In this document: piece after piece, positions 27,181 to 34,570 of the stretch | Numbering within the stretch: the stretch's first letter is position 1 | How the letters are laid out: each line of letters opens with the position of its first letter | NCBI GenBank assembly: GCA_016287075.1 | Contig: JAEEVC010000013.1 | Coordinates: forward strand, 20,007-84,006 | Direction: 5' to 3' | DNA length: 64,000 bases | Origin: Bacteroidales bacterium | Lineage (GTDB): Bacteria; Bacteroidota; Bacteroidia; Bacteroidales; UBA932 | The notes under the pieces: generated by a model | What the model was told of the DNA's origin: nothing | Seen by the model: the letters and a program-made list of their open reading frames with translations, nothing else | Database searches by the model: none | Translations under genes and position numbers: made by a program

Positions 27181-27808
27181 CATAGCCTACCTCGACGATG
27201 CGATGGCCAGTGTCGGTGCGATGCTGGACTATGCCGTCAACTCCTGTGGGGAACCGCTGGAACTGTTTTGGAACCGGTTCCTTGCCAGTGGGGTAGCATC
27301 GTCCCTGAGCAGGGCCAACCCCAAGTATCTTGCCGGAATGTCCGGGGTGGAGCTGGCCCATACCGTGGCGGACCGTACCGGTGCTTCCCTTCCGGATGCG
27401 GAACCCTTTATTGATATGGGAAGCCCGGAATACTGGACGGGTTGGGCCATGGCATATCTTGCCTGGTACCTGGATATTGACTATGGCTCGCTTGCCTCCG
27501 GCGGGATCGGGGTAACGGACCTGTATAAACGGTACCCGACACTTCACGAGGCGGACCTATCCAAAACCGTGCGTTTCGCACAGGGCAGGCTCGCGAAGGA
27601 CAACCCGCTGAAACGTATCCGCGAAAATGCCGGCTTGACACAGATGCAGCTTGCTGCCTTGTCCGGGAATTCGCTCCGTTCCATACGGGGATATGAGCAG
27701 GGCCAGCGATCTCTAGGGAAAGCATCCACGGAAAGCGTCCTCAGTTTATGCAGGGTCTTAGGTTGCCGAACCGAGGATCTTACATTACACGCTTTGGGTA
27801 CTGATTGA
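27164..27808 (+). CDS. XRE-type HTH protein, putative antitoxin/regulator of DUF3990
   Basis: 214 residues. Residues about 146-205 form an XRE helix-turn-helix (NPLKRIRENAGLTQMQLAAL, then SIRGYEQGQRS). The N-terminal 140 residues (DDAMASVGAMLDYAVNSCG, YWTGWAMAYLAWYLDIDY) are a helical domain I do not recognise by name; it could bind the DUF3990 product. The gene overlaps the DUF3990 gene by 17 bases and shares its base composition. The order toxin then HTH partner, with HTH at the C-terminus, differs from classic antitoxin-first modules. Function as antitoxin or autorepressor is inferred. Confidence 0.7.
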   Translation: MIRAYDIAYLDDAMASVGAMLDYAVNSCGEPLELFWNRFLASGVASSLSRANPKYLAGMSGVELAHTVADRTGASLPDAEPFIDMGSPEYWTGWAMAYLAWYLDIDYGSLASGGIGVTDLYKRYPTLHEADLSKTVRFAQGRLAKDNPLKRIRENAGLTQMQLAALSGNSLRSIRGYEQGQRSLGKASTESVLSLCRVLGCRTEDLTLHALGTD

Positions 27809-27906
27809 AGGGAAGAGCCGTCAGGTGCAAGATCTTTGTCTCAGTTTCCCATGCAAGAAACCGGGGTCGGGCGGATTCCAGATGAGGAATCAATTGAAAA
27901 CAGGAT

Positions 27907-29394
27907 ATGCGTAAGATGAAAAATGGTTTGACCGTCCTGTGCCTGGCCGCCGTGCTGGGCGGATGCATGAAGGACGGAATGATGCTGCCCGGCATGTACC
28001 TGGATATGTCGGAAAAGGCGTTGAATCAGGAACCTGGCCAGGCGGAAGAGCCGGGCGATCGTTTCAATGAGATTGTGGAGAATCCGTTCATCCAGGTCTC
28101 CCAGGAGCCCAAGTCCACTTTCTCCGTGGATGCCGACGGGGCGGCGTACGCCTATTTCCGCCGGATGGTGAAGATGGGCCGGCTGCCGTCGCCCGGAGCC
28201 GTCCGGATCGAGGAATACCTCAATTATTTCACCTTCGACTACCCCGACCCCGCTTCCGGCGAGACGCTGGCCTTGAATGCGGAGACGGGAACCTGCCCCT
28301 GGAATCCGGCGCATCTGCTGCTGCGGCTGGGGCTCAAGGGGAAGCCGATGTCCCCGCAGGAGACGCCGAGGGCCAATTTCGTCTTCCTCATCGACACGTC
28401 CGGGTCGATGTCCTCGGACGACAAGCTGCCGCTCCTGAAGTCCTGCCTGCTGAACATGCTGGACGGGATGGATGCGGAAGACCAGGTCGCCATCGTAACC
28501 TACGCCGGCACGTCGGAAATCCTGCTCAAGCCGACCAGGGTCCGCGATTCCGACAAGATTGCCAGGGCGATCCGGAAGTTGAAAGCCGCGGGTTCCACCA
28601 ATGGCGGTGATGCACTCCGCGATGCCTACAAACTGGCGCTGGACAGTTATGTCGAGGGGGGCAACAACCGGATCATCATGGGCACGGACGGGGATTTCAA
28701 CGTGGGGGTCACCTCCGTCGAGGACCTGCTGGAAATCGTCGAATCCAACGCGAAACAGGGGATCTACCTGACGGCCTGCGGCTTCGGCACGGGGAACCTG
28801 AATGACGCCATGATGGAGGAGGTGTCCAACCATGGCAACGGCACCTATGAATACATCGATTCCGAGGACGAGATGATGAAGGTTTTCGTCCATGAACGGA
28901 ACCGTTTTGTCGCCGTGGCCAACGACACCAAGGTGCAGCTGTCTTTCAATCCCGCCGTCGTGGACAGTTACCGCCTGATCGGCTATGAGAACCGTGTGAT
29001 GGACAACGAGGACTTCGAAGACGACGGCAAGGATGCGGGCGAAATCGGTGCAGGACAGACAATTACCGCCCTGTATGAACTCATCCCCGTGGCTTCCGTC
29101 CCGTCGGGAGAGGCCTGCTGCACGTTCGATGTCCGGTATAAGAATACGCTCCGGTCCGCCTCCGGCACCCTGTCGCTCGACGTTCCCCTCGAGCCGGCGA
29201 TGTCCGCGAACCTGTCCTTCGCCGCCGGCATCGCCGCCCTCGGCATGACGCTCCGGGATTCGGCGTACAAGGGTGATGCGAGCCTGGACCTCGCCGCGCG
29301 GCTGGTGACGGATGCCCTCTCCTTCGACCCCAACGGCTATCGCGCGCAGATCCTGGAGCTCATCCGCTCTGCGCAGATAATTGACAGGCAATAG
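27907..29394 (+). CDS. von Willebrand factor A lipoprotein, YfbK-like
   Basis: 495 residues, lipobox LGGC at Cys20. Conserved upstream region FSVDADGAAYAYFRRMVKMGRLP and VRIEEYLNYFTFDYP precede the vWA domain, whose MIDAS residues are DTSGSMS (163-169), Thr in GSTNGGDAL and Asp in MGTDGDFN. The C-terminal DUF3520-like part contains ALYELIP. This is the YfbK family, widespread and of unknown precise role. It is probably periplasmic or outer-membrane anchored. It stands alone between the DUF3990 pair and the thioredoxin operon, closed by a strong hairpin. Confidence 0.9.
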   Translation: MRKMKNGLTVLCLAAVLGGCMKDGMMLPGMYLDMSEKALNQEPGQAEEPGDRFNEIVENPFIQVSQEPKSTFSVDADGAAYAYFRRMVKMGRLPSPGAVRIEEYLNYFTFDYPDPASGETLALNAETGTCPWNPAHLLLRLGLKGKPMSPQETPRANFVFLIDTSGSMSSDDKLPLLKSCLLNMLDGMDAEDQVAIVTYAGTSEILLKPTRVRDSDKIARAIRKLKAAGSTNGGDALRDAYKLALDSYVEGGNNRIIMGTDGDFNVGVTSVEDLLEIVESNAKQGIYLTACGFGTGNLNDAMMEEVSNHGNGTYEYIDSEDEMMKVFVHERNRFVAVANDTKVQLSFNPAVVDSYRLIGYENRVMDNEDFEDDGKDAGEIGAGQTITALYELIPVASVPSGEACCTFDVRYKNTLRSASGTLSLDVPLEPAMSANLSFAAGIAALGMTLRDSAYKGDASLDLAARLVTDALSFDPNGYRAQILELIRSAQIIDRQ

Positions 29395-29412
29395 TTCCGC
29401 CTGACGTTCCGT

Positions 29413-29452
29413 GTTCTCCGGTCCGGAATCGCTGCATTCCGGGCCGGAGAAC
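29413..29452 (+). terminator. 17-bp hairpin after the vWA gene
   Basis: Arms 29413-29429 and 29436-29452 pair over 17 bases with a single G-U pair around loop CGCTGC. There is no T run afterwards, so it may be a terminator of the U-poor type or a transcript-stabilising hairpin. It lies just before the next promoter. Confidence 0.7.
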
Positions 29453-29480
29453 CGCTATTGCAGGAACGCTAGAAAATATG

Positions 29481-29488
29481 TATATTTG
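29481..29488 (+). promoter_or_regulatory. -7 box TATATTTG of the thioredoxin-like operon
   Basis: Exact TAnnTTTG match, 22 bases before ATG 29511. A TTG at 29457-29459 lies 21 bases upstream and could serve as the -33 element. Confidence 0.65.
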
Positions 29489-29510
29489 CAAGTTTAGATG
29501 ATACCTTGTT

Positions 29511-30002
29511 ATGAAGAAGTTGTTGTTGTGCCTATTCCTATGGAGTGTCGGGATGCTCTCGTCCGCCCAGCAGATACCTGCGGTGAAGCTGCAGGATGCG
29601 GCCGGAAAGGCGGTGCAGACCACCTCGCTCATCGACCATAAGACCCCTTTCGTCGTCAGCATCTGGATGACGACCTGCAAGCCCTGCCTGAAGGAGCTCG
29701 ACACCCTTGCGGAGGAGATCCTGGACTGGGATGCGAAATTCCCGCTGCGGATCTATGCCGTTTCGATGGATGACAGCCGCTCCCTGCAGCGGGCGGTCGC
29801 CCTGGCCCAGGGCCGGGAGTGGGACGGCATCACGCCCCTCTTCGACCCCAACGCCGATCTCCGCAGAGCGCTGAATGTCAGTTCCGTACCGCAGGTATTC
29901 GTCTATGACAAGGACGGCGCTCTCTTCTATACCCACATCGGCTATCGGCCGGGAGACGAGCAGGAACTGCTCGCCCAGGTCCGCAAGTGCGCCGCGAAAT
30001 GA
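29511..30002 (+). CDS. TlpA-like thioredoxin-fold protein, secreted
   Basis: 163 residues with a signal peptide (MKKLLLCLFLW to LSSAQ). The active site CKPC is at residues 56-59 in IWMTTCKPCLKEL, and the cis-proline loop is VSSVPQVFVYDKDG. It is a periplasmic thiol-disulfide or redox-sensing protein. The stop overlaps the next start as ATGA. Partner genes include two further thioredoxin-fold lipoproteins (31602 and 32698), so the operon is thiol-centred. Confidence 0.9.
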   Translation: MKKLLLCLFLWSVGMLSSAQQIPAVKLQDAAGKAVQTTSLIDHKTPFVVSIWMTTCKPCLKELDTLAEEILDWDAKFPLRIYAVSMDDSRSLQRAVALAQGREWDGITPLFDPNADLRRALNVSSVPQVFVYDKDGALFYTHIGYRPGDEQELLAQVRKCAAK

Positions 30003-31600
30003 GACGCCTCCTGCCTTTGTTCCTTGTCCTGTCGCTGACCCTGCCCCTCCCCGCCCGGGACTGGGGCCGGCTGACCGGCAGCGTGGAATCAAGCAGCATC
30101 CTTTATTTCGACGACGCCCACATCGGGGCGGCCCCCATCCCCTTCGGCTCCAACAATTATCTCAAGCTGGACTGGACGAAAGGGCGGTTCTCGGCGGGCC
30201 TCCAGGCGGAGTATTACCCTGAGCCGCTGGCCGGTTATCCGTCCGAGCTGAAGGGTGCGGGCCTGCCCGGCCTGTATGCTTCCTGGAACGCGGAGCATCT
30301 GCAGCTCACGGCCGGCACCTTTTACGAGCAACTCGGCAGCGGGCTTGCCTTCCGCAGCTGGGAGGACCGGGAGCTCGGCCTGAACAATTCGCTGATGGGC
30401 GGATTGGCTGTCCTCCGCTATAATGGATTGACAGCCAAGATGTTCGGTGGAGCGCCGCGCTACGGCGTCTGGCCCCTTGCCGGGGTTGCCGTCGCCGGCG
30501 GCGACCTTTCCTTCGACCTCCTGCCGCTGTTCGGAAAGGAGTCGGAGCACACCATCCGGCTGGAGGGCAGCATCGTGGACCGGTACAGCCAGGACACGGA
30601 TGCAGGCCTTCTCTACCTCGCTTCCCTGAACGACTTCCGGATTCCGCGGAGCATCCTGACCTGGTCGGGCCGCCTGCAGTATGCCTTCAGCGGCTTCTCC
30701 CTCTGCGGGGAATATGTCGGTAAGGGGCGGGATTTCTATACGGAGGCGCTACCCGGGGCCAAAGAGGGCTACCGGCTCAAGGGCGGCAATGCCCAGCTCA
30801 TTGAGGCGAACTTCGCCAAGGGCGGTTTCTCCGCCTCGCTGACCCTGCGGCGGCTGGAGAACATGACATCGCGCACCTTCCTGACCGCGCAGAGCCCTTC
30901 GCCGGCCAATACGCTGAATTACCTGCCGTCCCTCTGCATGCAGCAGACCTATATGCTGGCCGGACTGAACCCCTATGTGACCTGTGCCGACGGCGAGGCC
31001 GGTTTCCAGGGGGACATCTACTACCGTTTCCGGCGGGGGAGCGCCCTGGGAGGGAAATACGGCATGAAGTTCCATGTCGGCGGCAGCTGGATCAATGCCC
31101 TGCCCTGCGCCCTGCCTGACCGGGATGTGCCGTATCTGGCCTACCGCGACATCAATATCGACCTGGAGCGGGCCTGGAGCCGGAAATTCCGGACCATCCT
31201 CTTCGTTTCCATCCAGGAGAATTCCCCGACCCACGGCAACCGGAAGGCGACCGACGCCCAGAACGTCTTCGTCCTGGACGGCCTGTATCGGTTCACCAAG
31301 ACCACTTCGGTGCGCGTGGAGCTTCAATATCTTTATTCACAGGAGCTTACGCGGGACTGGATGGCCAGTCTCGTGGAGCTTTCCTTCGCTCCGCACTGGA
31401 GCGTTTCCCTGAGTGACATGTACAACCACGGGGATACCCGTGTCCATTACTATAACCTGGGCGTGAGCTACGCGTACAATTCCTTCAGCGTGTCCCTGAA
31501 TGCGGGCCGCAACCGCGAGGGGATGGTCTGCTCGGGCGGCGTGTGCCGCTGGCAGCCGGCGTACAAAGGCATCAGCCTCCGCCTCCAATGGTCCTTCTGA
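29999..31600 (+). CDS. DUF6029-type outer-membrane beta-barrel protein
   Basis: 533 residues from ATG 29999, which overlaps the TGA of the thioredoxin-like gene and starts a good signal peptide (MRRLLPLFLVLSLTLPLPA). The body is a series of amphipathic strands with many aromatic turns, including GRLTGSVESSSILYFDD, LYASWNAEHLQLTAGTFYEQ and VGVSYAYNSFSVSLNAGRNREG. It ends in an aromatic-terminated strand SLRLQWSF as outer-membrane barrels do. It matches the DUF6029 family in its opening strands. Pairing with TlpA-like and Omp28-like genes is typical of this family in Bacteroidota; function is unknown. Confidence 0.82.
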   Translation: MRRLLPLFLVLSLTLPLPARDWGRLTGSVESSSILYFDDAHIGAAPIPFGSNNYLKLDWTKGRFSAGLQAEYYPEPLAGYPSELKGAGLPGLYASWNAEHLQLTAGTFYEQLGSGLAFRSWEDRELGLNNSLMGGLAVLRYNGLTAKMFGGAPRYGVWPLAGVAVAGGDLSFDLLPLFGKESEHTIRLEGSIVDRYSQDTDAGLLYLASLNDFRIPRSILTWSGRLQYAFSGFSLCGEYVGKGRDFYTEALPGAKEGYRLKGGNAQLIEANFAKGGFSASLTLRRLENMTSRTFLTAQSPSPANTLNYLPSLCMQQTYMLAGLNPYVTCADGEAGFQGDIYYRFRRGSALGGKYGMKFHVGGSWINALPCALPDRDVPYLAYRDINIDLERAWSRKFRTILFVSIQENSPTHGNRKATDAQNVFVLDGLYRFTKTTSVRVELQYLYSQELTRDWMASLVELSFAPHWSVSLSDMYNHGDTRVHYYNLGVSYAYNSFSVSLNAGRNREGMVCSGGVCRWQPAYKGISLRLQWSF

Positions 31601-31601
31601 G

Positions 31602-32549
31602 ATGAGAAAGATCCTGCTGCTACTGGCCGCTTGCCTCGTGGCCTTCTCCTGTGTCGGACAGAAAGAGGATCCGGTGGAAGACCCGGTTCCCGTGGAGACG
31701 ACGGACCCCGGGACTGACCCCGGTACAGATCCGGGCACGGATCCTGGCACTGATCCCGGCGCGGATCCGGGCACTGACCCGGGGACAGACCCCGGGACCG
31801 ACCCTGTTATGGACCCGGATCCGGATCCCGATCCCGACCCTGAACCCGACCCGGAACCCGACCCGGAACCGGAGCCCGATCCGGAGCCCCGGCCCTTCTT
31901 CCGGCGGACCCTGCTGCTGGACTTCACCGGCACCTGGTGCGTCAACTGCCCCCGCATGGAAGTGGCTGTGGAAGAGGCGATGACCGCCCGTGCCGACCGC
32001 ATCGTCCCGGTGGCCGTCCATTATGCCGACGTGATGAAAACGGACGCGGGCAATGCGCTGGTCAAGCGCTTCGGCGTGAAGGCCTACCCGTCCGTCGTGG
32101 TGGACCTCGACCCGGCATCCCTCCTTTCCGTGACCTCCTCCGAACTGATCCTTTCCCATGTCGACCGCCTGCTGGAGGCGCGTCCCGAGTCGGCCGGGCT
32201 CAAGCTTGAGAGCGGGCTCTCCGAGGGGAAACTGCAGGCGACCGTGACCGCGACAACCGTCCGGGACGGCAGCTATACCCTCCACCTGATCCTGCTGGAA
32301 GACGGCCTCGTCGCCGCCCAGACCGGCGGAGAGAAGGACCATGTCCACAACAACATCCTCCGCGCCTGGCTGGACAGCGACGCCTTCCCGGCGTGCACGG
32401 CGGGCCAGGAACTGACCGCCAGCTTCGAGGTGGCCGCGAAGGAAGGCTGGCGGCCCGTCGCCCTGGTCTGCCGGGACGGCCTGGTGGACAACGTGCTGCC
32501 CGGTGCGGTGGGTGCCGTAGCCGAAAGTTCTTATGAATCAAACGAATAA
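31602..32549 (+). CDS. Omp28-like thioredoxin-fold lipoprotein with Asp-Pro repeat linker
   Basis: 315 residues. A signal peptide and Cys17 (AFSC) are followed by a long linker of GTDP units passing into DPDP and EPDP (residues 34-98). The C-terminal domain has a redox-type CxxC in FTGTWCVNCPRME and a following VKRFGVKAYPSVVVDLD, as in Omp28-related proteins. Later strands YTLHLILLEDG and HNNILRAWL match the 32698 product. The linker probably holds the redox domain away from the membrane. The gene begins one base after the DUF6029 stop. Confidence 0.85.
   Translation: MRKILLLLAACLVAFSCVGQKEDPVEDPVPVETTDPGTDPGTDPGTDPGTDPGADPGTDPGTDPGTDPVMDPDPDPDPDPEPDPEPDPEPEPDPEPRPFFRRTLLLDFTGTWCVNCPRMEVAVEEAMTARADRIVPVAVHYADVMKTDAGNALVKRFGVKAYPSVVVDLDPASLLSVTSSELILSHVDRLLEARPESAGLKLESGLSEGKLQATVTATTVRDGSYTLHLILLEDGLVAAQTGGEKDHVHNNILRAWLDSDAFPACTAGQELTASFEVAAKEGWRPVALVCRDGLVDNVLPGAVGAVAESSYESNE
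31701..31895 (+). repeat. Tandem repeat encoding a GTDP to EPDP linker
   Basis: Twelve-base units encode Gly-Thr/Ala-Asp-Pro, then six-base Asp-Pro and Glu-Pro units. Synonymous changes between units show it is old or selected at the protein level. All units are multiples of three, so length can vary without a frameshift. Confidence 0.85.
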
Positions 32550-32562
32550 ATGAATAGACAGG

Positions 32563-32685
32563 ATGAAAAAGACGTACCTTACTCCCCTTGTCCGTCCGCT
32601 TGAATACCAGGTGGACCGTGCTTTCTGTACCTCTACGACCAATTCCGGTTCCCTGGAGGACACCTTTGATGAACCCATTGAATAG
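32563..32685 (+). CDS. Small acidic-tailed peptide, MKKxYLxP family member 2
   Basis: 40 residues: starts MKKTYLTPLVRPLEYQ, central VDRAFCTSTTNSG, acidic end LEDTFDEPIE. It aligns with the 14353 product at MKK-YL-P-VR, at V(E/D)-x-x-F-x-x-ST and in the acidic tail. It sits 13 bases after the Omp28-like gene and 12 bases before another lipoprotein gene, within the operon, with GGAGGA between its stop and the next ATG. No signal peptide is seen. Function unknown. Confidence 0.6.
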   Translation: MKKTYLTPLVRPLEYQVDRAFCTSTTNSGSLEDTFDEPIE

Positions 32686-32697
32686 GAGGATGCTGCG

Positions 32698-34560
32698 ATG
32701 AAAAAACTGGAAATCCTCCTCGCGGCTGCGGCCGCCCTCCTCGCCTGCTCCGTCGAACCGGCAGCGGAACGGAATCCGCTTCCCCAAGCGGGCGAAATCT
32801 GCTTCGAAGCCGGCTTTGACACCGATTCCGAGACCCGTACCGTCCGCCAGTCCGACGGCAAGGTGTTCTGGCTCCCCGGCAATGAACTGAGCCTCTTCCG
32901 CGCGGCGGCCGGTGACGGCGGCAACCGTTTCGTGACCGATATCACCGCTCCCGCCGCCTCCGCCTCCTTCAAGGGGGAAAGCCTTTCCGGCAGCGGTTAT
33001 TACCATGCCCTGTATCCTTACGATCCCGCCAGCCGTTTTGATGGGACTTCGCTCCATACCACCCTTCCCGCCGTCCAGGAGGGCGTTGCCGGGACGTTTG
33101 CGGACAATCTTTTCATTTCCGCAGCCCGCACCCGGACCCAGGCCATGTCTTTCAAGCATGTCTGCGGCGGCGTCAAGTTCTCCGTCGAGGACGAGGACAT
33201 CCGCCGGGTTTCCCTGATCGCTCCGGGCGGCGAGGCCCTTGCGGGGGACCTGTCCATCTCTTTCTCCACCTCCAAGAACCCGGAGGTGACGGCCGTGTCG
33301 AACCCGGCTTCCATCCTGGTCATGGAACCGGAGGACGATGCTTTTGAGCCCGGTGAGGCCTACCATTTCGTGACGGTTCCCGCGACGCTTTCCCAGGGCT
33401 TCTCCCTCGTTTTCGAGCGCTGGGACGATGCCGTCGCCGTCAAGACCGTCTCCAGCCCCGTCACCATCAACCGGGCGGGCTTCCGCACGCTGATGAATGC
33501 CGATGCCGGCCTGGAGTGGGTGAGAGACGTGCTGGAATTCAGCCCGGAGGAGGTGAATGTCACGGCCTACGGCGGCAAGTTCTCCATCGAGGTCCGGTCC
33601 TCCGGCGACTACCATGTGGATGTCGATCCGACCTGCGACTGGATCGTCCCGGTCAAGGTCGAGGGGGTCCCGATCCTGGGCGCGAAGCATACGTTCAAGG
33701 CGCTCCGGAATACGGGAGAAGCGCGTATGGCTGTCGTAACGGTTTGCAGTACAGGTGATTCCGGGAACTGTTTCCCCGTGCTGGTCTTCCAGGAGGACGG
33801 CAGTGACCTCAGAGGCATCGTCCACCATTCCCTCGGCATGCGCTTCACCGCGACCTGGTGCGGCTGGTGCCCGTACATGAACGAGGCCTTCCACAAGGCC
33901 AAGGAGATGCTCGACGACCGTTTCGAAGTCGTCAATCTCCATGCCGGCAGCAGCAGCCTGGCCTTCAGCGCGACGGATGTGCTGGCTGACCAGTACAAGG
34001 TCCAGGGATACCCGACCGGCATTGTCGACGGCCGGATCGACATTGACAACCTCCAGGATACCCAACTTGTCGCCGAACGGGTTGCCGCGGTTGTCGATGA
34101 GACGGAGAAGAACTATCCCGTGGTCACAGCGATCGGGCTCTCTTCCACTGTTTCCGACGGGGTCGCGCAGGTGAGGGCCGAGGTCTTTGCCACCTTCCCC
34201 GAGGATTATATCCTGACCGTCTTCCTGCTGGAAAGCGGCGTGGTCGCCACGCAGACCAACAACATGCCCGGCGGCACGACGACCGGTTATGTCCATGACA
34301 ACATCGGCCGGGTGGCCGTGACCCCCGCGCTCGGCCAGGCCTTCTCCACCACCGCCGGCGGCGAGACCAAGGTCTTCACTTTCAATGACATCGCGATTCC
34401 CGATGGCTGCAACATCGCCAACATGTCGGTCCTGGCCTATGTCCAGCGGAAATACGGCGAACAGCCGGTCATCCGCTCCGCCGATTATGGTGACTGGTAT
34501 ATCGACAACTGCCGCATCGTCCCGCTCGGAACGACGGCCGCTCCGGAAATAACCCCTTAA
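32698..34560 (+). CDS. Fimbrillin-like / BACON / Omp28-thioredoxin lipoprotein
   Basis: 620 residues, lipobox LLAC. Domains in order: fimbrillin-like N-terminal module (about 25-265, with ETRTVRQSDGKVFWLPGNEL and TLPAVQEG), a BACON-type Ig domain (about 280-375, LEFSPEEVNVTAYGG to LVFQEDG) and an Omp28-like thioredoxin domain with CGWC near residues 387-390 (FTATWCGWCPYM), followed by YKVQGYPTGIVDGR. It is an outer-membrane lipoprotein, perhaps surface-exposed. The same N-terminal module heads the 38808 and 42047 proteins. The preceding small peptide gene is 12 bases away. Confidence 0.85.
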   Translation: MKKLEILLAAAAALLACSVEPAAERNPLPQAGEICFEAGFDTDSETRTVRQSDGKVFWLPGNELSLFRAAAGDGGNRFVTDITAPAASASFKGESLSGSGYYHALYPYDPASRFDGTSLHTTLPAVQEGVAGTFADNLFISAARTRTQAMSFKHVCGGVKFSVEDEDIRRVSLIAPGGEALAGDLSISFSTSKNPEVTAVSNPASILVMEPEDDAFEPGEAYHFVTVPATLSQGFSLVFERWDDAVAVKTVSSPVTINRAGFRTLMNADAGLEWVRDVLEFSPEEVNVTAYGGKFSIEVRSSGDYHVDVDPTCDWIVPVKVEGVPILGAKHTFKALRNTGEARMAVVTVCSTGDSGNCFPVLVFQEDGSDLRGIVHHSLGMRFTATWCGWCPYMNEAFHKAKEMLDDRFEVVNLHAGSSSLAFSATDVLADQYKVQGYPTGIVDGRIDIDNLQDTQLVAERVAAVVDETEKNYPVVTAIGLSSTVSDGVAQVRAEVFATFPEDYILTVFLLESGVVATQTNNMPGGTTTGYVHDNIGRVAVTPALGQAFSTTAGGETKVFTFNDIAIPDGCNIANMSVLAYVQRKYGEQPVIRSADYGDWYIDNCRIVPLGTTAAPEITP

Positions 34561-34570
34561 TGCTCCTGCC

